From the NCBI RefSeq assembly GCF_001751365.1, contig NZ_LJGT01000037.1, forward strand, positions 248,001 through 312,000: a stretch of 64,000 nt of DNA, written 5' to 3'. Source of the stretch: Streptomyces abyssalis (GTDB taxonomy: Bacteria; Actinomycetota; Actinomycetes; Streptomycetales; Streptomycetaceae). Both the position numbers and the translations under genes were made by a program. Positions 63,780-64,000 of the stretch are shown piece by piece. The notes beneath the pieces are model-generated. The model had not been told where the DNA came from and ran no database searches. It was given only the letters and a program-made list of their open reading frames with translations. Position 1 is the stretch's first letter, and each line of letters begins with the position of its first letter.

Positions 63780-64000
63780 TCAGGTGCCGGCGCAGTACTC
63801 CGCTTCCTTGCCGATGGAGCGGTACATGCAGTCGGCGTTCTCGATCAGCTGGAGCACCGCGTCGCGGTTGCGGTCCGTCTCGCGCTCGATGACCTCGTCC
63901 GGCGGGTAGAAGCCGCCGCCGGCGATGCTCTCCGGATACATCTCGAAGGTGTAGCCGAAGATCTTCTGGTTGCCCCACAGCCAGTCGTCGATCGAGCCGT
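63780..64000 (-). CDS. Secreted zinc carboxypeptidase (M14), C-terminal part, cut by window edge
   Basis: The minus strand from the window edge to TGA at 63780-63782 encodes about 72 residues: [57 protein letters not shown] and EYCAGT at the end. YTFEMYP carries the catalytic glutamate of M14 metallocarboxypeptidases, and the end matches Streptomyces secreted members. The two cysteines may form a disulfide. The rest lies outside the window. Confidence 0.85.
   Translation of the reverse strand, partial: GSIDDWLWGNQKIFGYTFEMYPESIAGGGFYPPDEVIERETDRNRDAVLQLIENADCMYRSIGKEAEYCAGT

Overview
The window is high-GC actinobacterial chromosome and looks like Streptomyces: strong G/C bias at third codon positions, frequent GTG starts, dense ATGA-overlapping operons, Tat lipoprotein signals, an XRE/DUF397/ATPase regulatory set, a DUF6232 protein and Ebo-type genes. 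No integrase, transposase, phage gene, rRNA or CRISPR array was seen. One tRNA gene (Leu, anticodon GAG) is present. Partial genes sit at both ends: a sialidase on the left and a zinc carboxypeptidase on the right.

Regions 0.6-10.9 kb and 38.9-48.0 kb together look like a dispersed oxalate/formate catabolic regulon. The left part holds, on the minus strand, a PanE-type reductase (candidate oxalyl-CoA reductase), a three-gene NAD-linked formate dehydrogenase whose alpha subunit is split in two, FdhD, an oxalate/formate antiporter with a 55-residue membrane partner, and, divergently, a GntR/FadR regulator. The right part holds a second antiporter, an NDP-forming acyl-CoA synthetase, a class III CoA-transferase (Frc), a ThDP-dependent oxalyl-CoA decarboxylase candidate, and a divergent sucCD pair. 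A shared element (core ACTGTAT/ATACAGT beside GTCGAC) lies 46-96 bp upstream of panE, oxlT, gntR and in the oxc-sucC gap, which links the two parts. Proton-translocating transhydrogenase genes pntAB follow after the tRNA and could turn formate-derived NADH into NADPH.

From 11.3 to 27.2 kb lies a sugar-handling region. It contains a ROK repressor, a ribose-type ABC transporter (ATPase, permease, Tat lipoprotein), a Gfo/Idh/MocA oxidoreductase and a TIM-barrel isomerase. After some cell-envelope and unknown genes and a decayed fusion pseudogene come two secreted proteins, a PQQ-type sugar dehydrogenase with PKD and CBM6 domains and a ThuA plus 3-keto-disaccharide hydrolase protein. These fit 3-keto-glycoside metabolism, which is an inference.

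From 27.6 to 37.2 kb is an eight-gene, tightly overlapping Ebo-type operon: an inositol-phosphate-synthase-like cyclase, UbiA prenyltransferase (EboC-like), TIM barrel, EboA, TatD hydrolase (EboB-like), EboE, a phosphodiesterase-type alkaline phosphatase (EboF-like) and a Tat-exported TIM barrel. The natural product or lipid it serves is unknown. A perfect bidirectional hairpin ends it.

From 52.4 to 56.5 kb is a small type VII-like cassette: a 123-residue membrane protein, a WXG100-like protein, a long helical putative T7SS substrate and a partner protein. The membrane protein occurs three times, and a 38-bp relic of the helical gene shows that a second cassette was duplicated and then collapsed. 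The rest (56.3-64 kb) carries an anti-sigma-type ATPase and an XRE/DUF397 pair separated by a GMC oxidoreductase lying between GTTGTACGCGG repeats, an acyl-CoA dehydrogenase, an amino-acid dehydrogenase with a coupled 7-codon leader, and a GNAT acetyltransferase.
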